DNA from: Pythium myriotylum | Lineage: Eukaryota; Oomycota; Peronosporomycetes; Pythiales; Pythiaceae | Direction: 5' to 3' | DNA length: 64,000 bases | Assembly (NCBI GenBank): GCA_023091665.1 | Contig: JALJCQ010000012.1 | Location: 2,914,001 to 2,978,000 of the forward strand | Part shown: positions 54,018 to 64,000 of the stretch, in pieces | How the letters are laid out: every line of letters starts with the position of its first letter | Position numbering within the stretch: the first letter of the stretch is position 1 | Translations under genes and position numbers: made by a program | The notes under the pieces: generated by a model | Seen by the model: only the letters and a program-made list of their open reading frames with translations | The model's database searches: none | Told to the model about the DNA's origin: nothing

Positions 54018-57000
54018 TCATCGCTTCAGGAAGGCATGTAGTACGTCGTTTGCCTTTTCCGCTGCTTTTTCAGAAATGGTGTAGTTTAGATACAGCTCAC
54101 CCTTGTTCATCTTCGACACCAACACAGTTGGTGTGTATGGAGATTGACCCCGCCCAGGATACTTGTCGATCACTGCACGTGCCACGTCCATCATGGAGGT
54201 GTTTCTCGTCCACCGAAGCAGCTCGTCGACGTTGACGTCCCAGCATTCGTCGTCTCCTGCAAGATCCTGTACATCTTGCTTCGCCAGTCCTGATCCCACA
54301 ACACATATCAGTGCCCTTACGTAGTGAGCATGGGACACATAATTACGCACCGGATGGCTTTCTGATCTTCTTGGGCGGGATGGCGATAGTTTCGAGGTTG
54401 TCGCCGTCGTTGGCAGCAACAACCCTGACGGTGGCCGTTCTCTTCTTCGCACCAGAGGATTTTTGGGTCGCTGCGGAGCGCTTCTTCTGCTGACTGCCTA
54501 AAGAAAGGTGTCATCAGTGAGTCTCGGCACACCAGACGGAGTGTATTTACCGGTACGTAGATTCCCCTTGGTTGCTTTCGGGAAGTGGATTGTATCGAGT
54601 GTAGCCCGTATGCGAGAAGGAGAAGAGAGCCTTTTCTTGGTGACCACAGGAGCGACCGCACGAGTGACCACGAGAGGGACCGCAGGAGTGACAGCACGAG
54701 TGACCGCAGGAGTGACAGCATGAGTGACAGCATGAGGGACCGCACGAGTGACCGACTCTTCATCTTCGTGCTCAGACTCAAGAACGATTGTGTCTGTTTC
54801 CGAAACGCGCTCCCCGCCTGGATGTCCGGCGTCATCACCACGCTGGCTCGCGAACAGCTCGGCAAGTTCATCGACAAACGTGTCCATCGGTACTTGATCT
54901 CCATCGTAGCATGTGGTGTTGCTGGCGACACCAGCACTTGAATCATCATCTTCGTCGTCGTCGCCGTCATCTGAGTCTTTTTCTCCAGGGAGAAACGCCT
55001 CCTCACCATCACTCGACTCACCGTCGCTGAGCTGATCCAGTTGCGCGTTACCACCATCTTCGAGATGCCACGTGCTCACCATATCCACAAGCGACTGCTG
55101 CAAATTCTCGATTCTCGAGTAGAACTTTGCAGATGATGACGTGAGGAGTGCGCGTCTAGTGTCCTCGACGTGTGCGTTGAATATCAAGATTTTGTCCATG
55201 GTCGACAGGACCCGCTGCTCACCGCCGCGCTTGTCCTGCCTCTTGGTGTACACCACTTTCGGCTTCACGCGTTCTGGTTGTGTACCAACCCTATCGACAC
55301 GATCGGACAGTGGCGCGACTCTTGGTGTAGTGTAGCGAAGCAAGAGTAAGTCGTCAATGCTCTTCTGCAGTTCGCGACCGATGGTCGCGGCCTCCATGAC
55401 CTTCCACATGCTGTTCAGGGCGCCACTTGGCAGCGCATTGTGGTCGAGACCCTTGGATGCGGCTGTCATCATGTGCTGGCAAGGGATACGCTGACTGATG
55501 AAAAAGAAGCAGTCACATGTCCACTCGGTCGTGTTCACGGTAACACTGGTCCGGAAGGATTGTACGGAAAAGATCTGTTGGACTCCCATCTTGAACTCGA
55601 TCATCTGTGCGACACTGGCCGACCTACGCAATCGTGACTTCTTCACTTGCCCTGACGGCATCTTCTGTACGATCCACTCTGCATCTCGCCCGACAAAGTA
55701 GCGGTGTTGGCGACACATTTTCTCGAGCACATAGTCACTGGTTAGGCTGGAAACGTTGTACAGAAAACCTGGTACGCCGACGTTTGTCCGCGTGCGTGTT
55801 GACCCAACCGAGAGTTCGAGAAAAACCGACCGGAAGATGCTTGCCTGCAGCTGAAGCAAGGAGCTGAAGAGCTTGTCCAAACCTGATCGTCCTTTCATGC
55901 CGTCTTTGACTTGCGTCCAGTGCGACTCGGCTCGATTAGTCGTGGTGTTACCACAGCTGAAGTACTTGCTGCGACCGATGTTACTCCAACACTCCGGGTT
56001 CTTGAACCAGTTCTCTTGGAAGTACTCGAGCACGCCGCCTCCAAATCGAGCCACGTAGGCAGTGAACCTGTCCTTCAGTGAGAAGAACGTTGCGTGTCGT
56101 CGGCAGTAGATGAACTTTTTAAACTTGGCCTCAATGGTCTCGCGGATATGAGGGGCGAGTAGTTGTTTCCTCAACCAGCGCCTCACCGCGTTCCTCACAT
56201 GGAACTGACACAAGAACACCTGGTGCAGAGTCAGCTTCATAGATACATGGGCTCTAACAGATAACCGACTTACAATAGTGCGAGGGAATATGGCCTTGAT
56301 GGCACCCCACTCCGAAAAATCCTTGTCGATGACGAACGCCTCCGTTTTGGACGACGCAAGATTTTCCTCCTTGAATTGTCGCAGGATTGATGTGACCACA
56401 TCCTTGGTCTCGGTGAGAGACAAGAACTCCCACACTGATATCCCTCGGTCAGTCGGTCCAGTCACGAGGAGCGCATCTGTAGCCATGCATCAAGTCAACG
56501 TGCTCACTCAACCTAGTGAGTGAAAACATACCGAGATTGAAACCACGGTTGTTTGTGTTGTATGTCCAATCCATGACAACTGTTTCCGGCCATCGGTTGA
56601 AGATCTCGAACTGCGCTCGAGACTGCATGATGAAGCCGACTGTCCCATTCTCTTCGTCACGAAGTAAGCTCACGCGATTCCCAGGGATGGACATATAATC
56701 AGACATGAGTTCTGGAGTGCCTCTTTCCCACCCGCACGTCGAACTGCAATGTTGCGGATGGCTTGGGGGGTGACGTGAACTCCTACACATGATGGACATA
56801 GATCGACGCGCACACGAGAACAATAGAGACGGAAGCGGACCACGTACCTGTGCGAAATGACACGTAAGCAGCAGTGTCCTTGACACTCGCATTCGTTTGA
56901 ATCGCGCTGTCGATAGCAGCGACGACTTCCGGACCGAACAGTTTCTCGTCTTCCACGACGGTTCGCTTGATGTTCATATCGTAGATCGCTTTCGATGTGA

Positions 57001-58169
57001 GGTGATTGTGGACTCCGTGCTACAATACAACAAGGTGAGTGTCAGTCATGGTCAGTCATGGTCACTCGTGGTCACTCGTGGTCACTCATGGTCACTCGAA
57101 ATCACAATCATACCTGACGGTTTACAACGACTAAGTACACGCCCTTCAGATTCCCTGACTGAGTACGCGCGTGAGTCACGCGAATAGCGCAATTCATCTT
57201 TGCGTTGCAGCCGGTGTATCGAATGAACGCGTGCTCACGAAGCCCTTTACCCCGGGGACTCTGGTATCGCCCATGCGTGCAGACGTATCTGATGCTCTCA
57301 TACTTATATCGGTCGACGGAAATCTGATAGGGGGCCTCGGGCTTTCTGCGAAGCATTCGACTGATCAGTACTGATTGGATGGCTGCAGCTGTCAAGTATG
57401 AAACTTACCGGTTGAACGTCCTGGCTTGAACGGACGACCGCTTTACCCAGTTCATGAAGTGCAACGACCCATGCTTCATGATCGCTGCGTGGGCTTCTTC
57501 CCACGTTGCGAACGTCTTTTGCGAGAGTTCCAGCTTCGGGTTACTGATGCGGGCCCGACTCGCAATCATCTGCTGCCGAGTCTTGTAATTTTTGCTCCAC
57601 CGCATCTCCGGGTCTGGGCCGTGATTGGTCGTGTTCTAGGGAGACAAGCACGTTATTGCGCTGATCACATATAGACTAGAATAAATCATACTGTCACTGA
57701 CTCGACGAGTCTTCTTGCCCGTCAGCAGCTTCTTCGACTTCGCTTGCTTTGGACGGCAGCTACGGCGATGCCCACGTTGTAACTGAGCAGCGAGCCGTTG
57801 CTTGCCGATGCGTGCATTTGGCTCACGATCACGATCATGCATGGAATAATCTTCACTGCTGCCTTCGAAGAGTGACGCCCCCGTAAGCGCCTCGCTGCCG
57901 TCGTCACTCGCCTCGTTGTCGTTGTCGGATTCTTCGTCCAGGATATCGTCGTGTCCATCATCACCACTCTGCTCGTCGTCGTCGAAGTCGTCGTCGATGT
58001 CGTCTTCATGGTCGTCGTCGTCCTCGTCGCCAGGGGTGTCTTCCGCCCCTGCATGCGACCGGGACGAGCAGCGACGGGAAGCCACTACAAAGGAACCTCG
58101 CTCATCGCTTGACTCATTTGGGTCACTCTCCGTGTCAACGCTCAGGTTGAGCGTCCGCACCGACGCCAT
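54018..58169 (-). CDS. MULE transposase gene, nine exons
   Basis: A Mutator-like transposase. Exons inferred from frame and GT-AG sites (minus strand): 58169-57692, 57635-57409, 57360-57114, 57019-56848, 56782-56532, 56476-56274, 56219-54551, 54497-54351, 54289-54018; introns are 48-94 nt. Exon 1 is acidic and ends in a basic stretch. Exons 2-4 resemble a FAR1/FLYWCH-type zinc module (YVCTHGRY...GCNAKMNC...HGVHNH). Catalytic landmarks are VVMDWTYNTNNRGF (Asp, exon 5), AFVIDKDFSEWGAI (exon 6) and FLCQFHVRNAVRRW (exon 7). A SWIM finger CDCFFFISQRIPCQH and a repeat-rich acidic region follow. One frameshift near 56715 in exon 5 is the only lesion seen. No flanking inverted repeats were found, so this may be a host-resident gene or a TIR-less MULE. 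Confidence 0.82.
54650..54745 (-). repeat. Coding minisatellite in MULE exon 7
   Basis: Imperfect short tandem units with the theme GTGACCGCACGA code, on the minus strand, for repeated AVT-x-AV pentamers (AVTHAVTPAVTRAVTPAV). Confidence 0.85.
57035..57100. repeat. Intronic 10-bp tandem repeat
   Basis: About six units of GGTCACTCGT/GGTCAGTCAT lie inside MULE intron 3, expanding it to 94 nt, the longest of the eight. Confidence 0.9.
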
Positions 58170-58490
58170 GAAGGGGGCTGCAGTCGAATCTTGCTGGTGA
58201 CGATGCGTTGCTAGCCGCACGCACAGCCCTACGCAACCGTTTCTATTCGTATAATTCCGGCTTTTACTGTTTCAACTCGTATAGCTCCGTATTTTGTTTC
58301 CGTGATATAGGCTTATGTGGACCACATGAATATGCTCACGAAGACGTAGCGTGGACCACAAAACGTAATTTACGATTTCGGTAATTTTCATTTTTGGTTG
58401 GCCTATCTCGTGTACATTTTGGTCACTTGTGGCCACTCGTTTGGGTCACCGTAAGGACTGTGGTATCAGACTCAGTAGGTGGGTCATTAG
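58170..58490. promoter_or_regulatory. Region upstream of the MULE gene
   Basis: AT-rich, with the word GTGGACCACA twice (near 58317 and 58350) and no coding motif. It is the likely promoter region of the MULE gene and directly abuts the Copia-3 LTR. Confidence 0.3.
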
Positions 58491-58849
58491 TGTTGAAGAT
58501 GATGCGCCTCGAACCCAGCGTCATCATTCCAGTTGAAGCTCGGCAGTTGAAGCTCGGCTGTAGAAGATTCTCCTGCAGAAGATTCTCCGTGGAAGATTCG
58601 ACATGTGGAAGATTCGACATGTGGAAGATTCTCCGTCTGGTTCTGGTTTGAATCCAGTGCCACCCATCGACTTCGTTGAAGTATCCACGAAGTCAGTTTA
58701 TGTTTGCATATGTTTACGATAGGTAGGACATACATTTGATTATGGTAGCGTAGGACACACACAGACGGCTTAGAGGTAGCAGTAGCGAACTAAGTCCCGA
58801 TCAATTCACTTTGCATTTTGCATCCCACCAACCAAGCGACCTTTCAACA
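58491..58849 (+). repeat. Copia-3 5' LTR
   Basis: TG...CA ends (TGTTGAAGAT to CTTTCAACA). It contains short internal repeats: GTTGAAGCTCGGC twice, and the 16-mer GGAAGATTCGACATGT twice in tandem. Confidence 0.95.
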
Positions 58850-58861
58850 GGTTATGAGCCC
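58850..58861 (+). promoter_or_regulatory. Copia-3 primer-binding site (half tRNA-iMet type)
   Basis: GGTTATGAGCCC follows the LTR without a gap and complements a CAT-anticodon stem-loop (GGGCTCATAACC). The gag ATG (58854) is within it, as in Copia-2. Confidence 0.7.
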
Positions 58862-61800
58862 AAGCCCAGCCGACTCTGCCTCCACCGACTTCGCCTCCCC
58901 AGCCTTCGCCATTGATTCGACCACCCCAGCCCGCATCAACAAGTTCGACGGAACCAACTTCCACACATGGAAGTTCAAGATGCAGATGGTGCTCGAAGAA
59001 CGCGACGTCTGGGAAGCTGTCTGTGGAGAGGTCAAACTCGAGCAGTGCCAGACCGAAGCGGACCGAGCCCTCTTCAAGAAGAAGTCTCGCAAGGCGCTCG
59101 CGATGATCTGTCTCGCGATGGAAGACTCGCAGCTCCCGCTGGTTCGGTCGGCGAGTGGTGCGCAAGATGCATGGTCAAGACTGGAAGAACACTTCGAGAA
59201 GAAGAGCCTTGCCAACAAGCTCTTTCTTCGTCGTCGTTTCTTCACGACCATGATGGAAGAAGGTGACGATGTGCTCACGCACATCAACAAGCTCAAGACC
59301 CTGGCGGAGCAACTCGACGCAGTCGGCGCTCCGGTCAGCGAAGACGACTTGGTGATCACGCTCCTCGGCAGTCTCAGCGAGTCGTACCAGTTCCTCATCA
59401 CGGCGTTGGAGTCGCGTGTCGACGCGCTCACGTGGGAACTCGTGACGTCTCGGCTGCTCCATGAAGACATGAAGCGCAAGGAGCAAGGTGGCGACGGAGC
59501 CACGCTTGGCCAAGCGTTCATGACAAGTGACGCGAAGCCCAAGGGCCGTGCAGTCAAGAAGACTGGCACGTGCAACTACTGCGGCAAGATCGGTCATTGG
59601 GCCGCGGAGTGCCACTCGCGTGTCAAGGACAACGGCAACGGCAACGGCAACTCCGGCGGCAACGGCAACGGCAACCCTCGGCAACGGTTCCAGCGAGCGA
59701 ACCTTGCGCGAGATGAAGACCCCGGCGAGTACCTGTTCTCGGTCGGGAAGACCCAAGGCAAGTCGAGTCAATCCACGGCGTGGTTGGTCGACTCGGGTGC
59801 GACTCAGCACATGTCGCGAACCAAGCAGTTCATGATGAACTACAAGAAGATTGACCCTGTCGACGTGCATCTGGCCGATGATGGCACGGTCCAAGCGGTT
59901 GGCGTGGGAGACATTCTCATGTCGATGAAGACTCCAAGCGGTGTCAAGAAGGGTTTGCTCACCAACGTGTGGCATATCCCCAAGCTCAGCCGCAACCTGT
60001 TCTCGGTCGGAAGATTCACGGAGGACGTTGTCCCGTGACGTTCGACAAGGACGGTTGCTTCGTCGTTCTCAAGGGCGCCAAGCGGACCATCGGCACTCGT
60101 ATCGGCAAGGGTCTGTTCAAGCTCAACATGTCTCCAGTGTCGATTGAAGCAGCCCACGCCGCCAGTACAAGACGAGGTCGCGCCATGTCCAAGTCGTACC
60201 TGTGGCACCTCCGACTCGGTCACATCGGCTTCAGCGGTCTCGAAGCCATCGTCAAGAAGGACCTCGCCGACGGACTCGATATCGGGTCTGTGCAGGAGTG
60301 GGAGGTCTGTGAAGGCTGTGCACTCGGCAAGCTGACTCGCGTCAAGTTCCAGTCGGGCACGACCAAGCGGTCTGCGAATCTGCTTGACGTCGTGTACAGC
60401 GATGTGGCCGGCCCCATGAAGACTCCGACTTTCGGCGGCATGAAGTACTACGTGACGTTCACCGACGACAAGTCTCGACTGTGCAAGTTGTACCTGATGC
60501 GGTCCAAGGACGAAGTCTACGACAAGTTCGTCGAGTTCGTCAACTGGGCCGAGAACCAAACCGGTCGTCGAGTCAAGGTGCTTCGAACCGACGGCGGCGG
60601 CGAGTACCAGTCGGCCAAACTTGCCAAGTTCTGCCGCAAGCGTGGCATCGAGCACGACGTCACGCCGCCATACACGCCTCAGTTGAACGGTGTGGCGGAG
60701 CGCATGAACCGAACCATCGGTGAGTGTGGTCGTTGCAAGCTCCACCATGCCAACTTGTCCGACGAGTACTGGGGCGAAGCCGTCATGACTGCAGTCGAAG
60801 TTCGCAACCGACTTCCGACCCGCGCTCAAGACTTGTACAAGTCGCCGTACGAAGAATGGTACGGGAAGAAGCCCTTGCTCGCCAACTTCAAGGTGTTCGG
60901 CTGCCATGCGTACGTCCACGTGCCCAAGGAGAAGCGATCGAAGTTCGACGCCCGAGCCATCTTGTGTCGGTTCCTCGGCTACTCGGACCACAAGAAAGCG
61001 TATCGGTTTGAAGAAATCGCAACCGGTCGGATCGTCATCAGTCGAGACGCGCAGTTCATGGAAGACACGTTCGACGACGGCAAGCGCGAAGAACCCTGGA
61101 GCAAGTCCGTCGAGTTCCGCGACGATGAAGATGATGAAGATCAAGATGAAGCAACCGACAACCAAGATGATGAAGACATGGGTGAGCAGCCAGCCTCACC
61201 AGCACCAAGTCAGCGCAGCTACGAGCGACCGGAGTGGCAACAGGGCCAGCGGTCGCAGCGTCCAGCAGCACCAGCATCGGCCCAGCAGCCGAATGTCGAC
61301 TACGCACCAGGGTCCAAGCGCCACTCTCGCACGCATTCGCTCGAGAACCTGGCTGAACCGCCAGTTGAGAAGCGCTACGGACGTGTTGGACGCACAAGTG
61401 GTGCGACTCCACCACCCACGCAAGGTCCAAGGACATCGCTCGAAGATCTGTCTGCACTGCTCACGTCGATCGAAGAGGAAGGCGTAGAAGATGAAGATGA
61501 AGAAGGCGAAGACGTGCAAGAACAAGGGGGAGAAGACCAAGATTACGAAGAGTTTGCTCTCGTCGTGAATTCAGGGGGAGAGTTGCCGACATCGTTCAAG
61601 TCGGCGATGGAATCCGACGACGCCAGCAACTGGAAGGAAGCCTGCGACTCGGAGCTCGAGTCGCTCAAGAAGAACGAAACGTGGGACCTAGTCCCTTTGC
61701 CAGCCGGACGCAAGGCCATCACCAGCAAGTGGGTGTTCAAGGTCAAGGAAACCGCCGAAGGACTCGTCGAGCGGTACAAGGCTCGACTCGTTGCCAAGGA

Positions 61801-63156
61801 GTTCCTGCAGAAGTACGGCATCGACTTCGAAGAGACGTTCGCACCCGTCGCCAAGTTCACGTCGATCCGCACCATCCTCAGCATCGCCGCTCGACACAAG
61901 CTCATGATCCATCAGATGGATGTCAAGACGGCGTTCCTGAACGGCAACCTCGACGAAGAAATCTACATGAAGCAGCCCGAAGGCTTCGTCGACCAGCGCC
62001 ACCCCGACTACGTGTGCAAGCTCAAGCGCTCGCTCTACGGTCTCAAGCAGTCACCACGCATGTGGAACCAGACCATCGACGCCTTCATGCGCAAGGTCGG
62101 CTTCACCAAGTGCGAGATGGACCACTGCGTGTACGTCAAGCGGAGCGGCTCAGCGATGATCTTCGTGGTGATCTACGTCGACGACCTCATCCTCGCCTGC
62201 AACAGCCTCGAGTTGCTCACGGCGACCAAGCGTGCACTCAGCGAACGCTTCGAGATGTCCGACCTCGGCGAACTCAAGTACTGCCTCGGCATGGAAGTTG
62301 AGCAAGACCCCAAGTCCGGCGACGTGACCATGCGGCAGACCAAGTTCCTGCAGTCGATCCTGACCAAGTTCGGCATGCAAGACTGCAAACCAGTGAGGAC
62401 TCCTCAAGACCCCGGACTCAAGCTGACCAAGGCCATGTGCGAAGGTGGTTGCAAGCACGAAGACACCATGAAGAACGTGCCGTACCGAAGTGCAGTCGGC
62501 GCACTGATGTACCTCATGGTCGGCACTCGACCAGACCTCGCAGCGGCAGTCGGCACACTCAGCCAGTTCGCCGCGGACCCGTGTCCAACACATTGGCAAG
62601 CTCTCAAGCGTGTGCTCCGGTATCTGCAAGCGACTCCGACGTACGGCCTGCAGTTCTCGGCATCGAATCACGTCGAAGCACCAGCGGCTACGTGTTCATG
62701 CTCAACGGCGGATGCATCAGCTGGCGCAGCAAGAAGCAGCGAACTGTCGCCCTCTCCTCGACCGAAGCAGAGTACATGGCTCTATCGGAAGCGATCCAAG
62801 AAGCCGTGTGGCTCAAGGCGTTCCTGTGCGAACTCGGCGAAGTTGCAAGCGACCAAGCGCTCACGGTGTACGAAGACAACCAAGGTGCGATCGCGTTGGC
62901 CAAGAACCCCGAGTTCCACAAGCGCACCAAGCACATCGACATTCGCTACCACTTCGTTCGTGAGAAGGTCGAGGACGGTCAAGTGTGTCTGCAGTATTGC
63001 CCGACCCAAGACATGCTTGCCGGCATCATGACCAAGCCGATCCCCACTGTCCAGTTCGACGTGCTCCGCACCAAGCTTGGTGTTCAAGACGCAGTCGAGT
63101 CGAGGGGGAGTGTTGAAGATGATGCGCCTCGAACCCAGCGTCATCATTCCAGTTGA
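58854..63156 (+). pseudogene. Copia-3 gag-pol (one frameshift, one deletion)
   Basis: Gag has KFDGTNFHTWKFKMQMVL and the knuckle CNYCGKIGHWAAEC (near 59570). Protease has WLVDSGATQHMS near 59782. After a one-base frame loss near 60020-60038 the frame continues with the pre-integrase [10 protein letters not shown]...CEGCALGK, integrase YSDVAGPM and RTDGGGEYQ with NGVAERMN, an acidic linker, and RT ([26 protein letters not shown] near 62175). RNase H is cut by a deletion near 62665 that removes the first catalytic block (expected SDADWAGD) and shifts frame; [19 protein letters not shown] and YEDNQGAI remain to the stop at 63154-63156. Without that Asp, RNase H should be inactive. Confidence 0.9.
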
Positions 63157-63469
63157 AGCTCGGCAGTTGAAGCTCGGCTGTAGAAGATTCTCCTGCAGAA
63201 GATTCTCCGTGGAAGATTCGACATGTGGAAGATTCGACATGTGGAAGATTCTCCGTCTGGTTCTGGTTTGAATCCAGTGCCACCCATCGACTTCGTTGAA
63301 GTATCCACGAAGTCAGTTTATGTTTGCATATGTTTACGATAGGTAGGACATACATTTGATTATGGTAGCGTAGGACACACACAGACGGCTTAGAGGTAGC
63401 AGTAGCGAACTAAGTCCCGATCAATTCACTTTGCATTTTGCATCCCACCAACCAAGCGACCTTTCAACA
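63111..63469 (+). repeat. Copia-3 shared (middle) LTR
   Basis: It serves as 3' LTR of the first unit and 5' LTR of the second. No difference from 58491-58849 was seen. Confidence 0.95.
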
Positions 63470-64000
63470 GGTTATGAGCCCAAGCCCAGCCGACTCTGCC
63501 TCCACCGACTTCGCCTCCCCAGCCTTCGCCATTGATTCGACCACCCCAGCCCGCATCAACAAGTTCGACGGAACCAACTTCCACACATGGAAGTTCAAGA
63601 TGCAGATGGTGCTCGAAGAACGCGACGTCTGGGAAGCTGTCTGTGGAGAGGTCAAACTCGAGCAGTGCCAGACCGAAGCGGACCGAGCCCTCTTCAAGAA
63701 GAAGTCTCGCAAGGCGCTCGCGATGATCTGTCTCGCGATGGAAGACTCGCAGCTCCCGCTGGTTCGGTCGGCGAGTGGTGCGCAAGATGCATGGTCAAGA
63801 CTGGAAGAACACTTCGAGAAGAAGAGCCTTGCCAACAAGCTCTTTCTTCGTCGTCGTTTCTTCACGACCATGATGGAAGAAGGTGACGATGTGCTCACGC
63901 ACATCAACAAGCTCAAGACCCTGGCGGAGCAACTCGACGCAGTCGGCGCTCCGGTCAGCGAAGACGACTTGGTGATCACGCTCCTCGGCAGTCTCAGCGA
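63470..64000 (+). mobile_element. Second Copia-3 internal region, cut by the window edge
   Basis: It begins with the same primer-binding site and gag ATG (63474). Gag reads open to the window end and matches 58850-59380 with no difference seen. This makes an LTR-internal-LTR-internal tandem. Confidence 0.95.
63474..64000 (+). CDS. Copia-3 gag, second unit (partial)
   Basis: This is the N-terminal capsid region of Copia gag, beginning MSPSPADSAST and running open through KFDGTNFHTWKF to LITLLGSLSE at the edge of the window. The frame is intact as far as visible. Whether this unit also carries the frameshift and RNase H deletion of the first unit lies beyond the window. Confidence 0.9.
   Translation, partial: MSPSPADSASTDFASPAFAIDSTTPARINKFDGTNFHTWKFKMQMVLEERDVWEAVCGEVKLEQCQTEADRALFKKKSRKALAMICLAMEDSQLPLVRSASGAQDAWSRLEEHFEKKSLANKLFLRRRFFTTMMEEGDDVLTHINKLKTLAEQLDAVGAPVSEDDLVITLLGSLS

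Larger units (their letters stand above)
58491..63469 (+). mobile_element. Copia-3: Ty1/copia LTR retrotransposon
   Basis: The 359-bp LTRs at 58491-58849 and 63111-63469 appear identical. The repeat unit is 4620 bp. The 3' LTR is preceded by a polypurine tract (CGAGGGGGAG) and followed not by host DNA but by a second copy of the internal region. Integrase precedes RT, as in Copia. The left flank is ATTAG; no matching right-hand duplication can be tested inside the window. Confidence 0.95.

Noticed and set aside
54650..57100. CRISPR-like array
   Set aside because: The repeats are contiguous minisatellites without unique spacers, in a eukaryotic gene.

Overview
This 64-kb window is eukaryotic and consists almost entirely of transposable elements, many inserted inside one another. 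I could not identify a single-copy housekeeping gene. The mix is Copia, DIRS-type tyrosine-recombinase retroelements, a Crypton, PIF/Harbinger elements paired with Myb/SANT-like genes, pogo, Tc1/IS630, hAT and MULE elements. Together with short GT-AG introns (48-100 nt) and moderate GC, it fits a stramenopile, most likely an oomycete. That assignment is inference from family content; the window holds no rRNA or marker gene.

Layout, left to right. (1) 1-1710: the 3' LTR end of a minus-strand retroelement, a tyrosine-recombinase fragment and an unidentified coding relic. (2) 1711-7299: Copia-1, with identical 261-bp LTRs and a 5-bp target duplication, which splits that relic. (3) ~7440-22690: a large LINE (gag-like ORF1, endonuclease, RT, zinc finger, RNase H). 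It is interrupted by a DIRS-order element on the minus strand (~11930-17160) and by hAT-1 (19153-21378), which has perfect TIRs, an 8-bp target duplication and a nearly intact four-exon transposase. (4) 22690-24208 and 28998-29480: unidentified relics split by Copia-2 (24209-28997). (5) ~29482-43668: a PIF/Harbinger element (Myb-like gene plus convergent transposase). Its left terminal repeat is interrupted by an 11.2-kb element with 1503-bp terminal inverted repeats that appear identical (29639-40800). That large element carries an IS630/Tc1 relic, a MITE, a Crypton split by a pogo element, and a chromodomain gene. (6) 44164-52840: a Tc1-like element whose transposase is cut by a MITE, a 4-kb TIR element (itself holding three more insertions) and hAT-2. 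(7) 54018-58169: a nine-exon MULE transposase gene on the minus strand. (8) 58491-64000: Copia-3, followed directly by a second internal region sharing the middle LTR, so the window ends inside a tandem array.

The genes do not form a pathway; the connections are those of insertion order. In several cases removing an insert together with one copy of its target duplication brings the surrounding coding sequence back together. This dates the insertions relative to one another and confirms element boundaries. Most elements are damaged. The most complete coding genes are the hAT-1 and MULE transposases (one frameshift each); DIRS has long overlapping ORFs, and Copia-1 and Copia-3 have few lesions.

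Two cautions apply throughout. Ten G or C homopolymers of 11-34 nt occur in the window, some at junctions, and may mark assembly or sequencing problems. Single-base frameshifts near homopolymers may likewise be errors rather than true decay.
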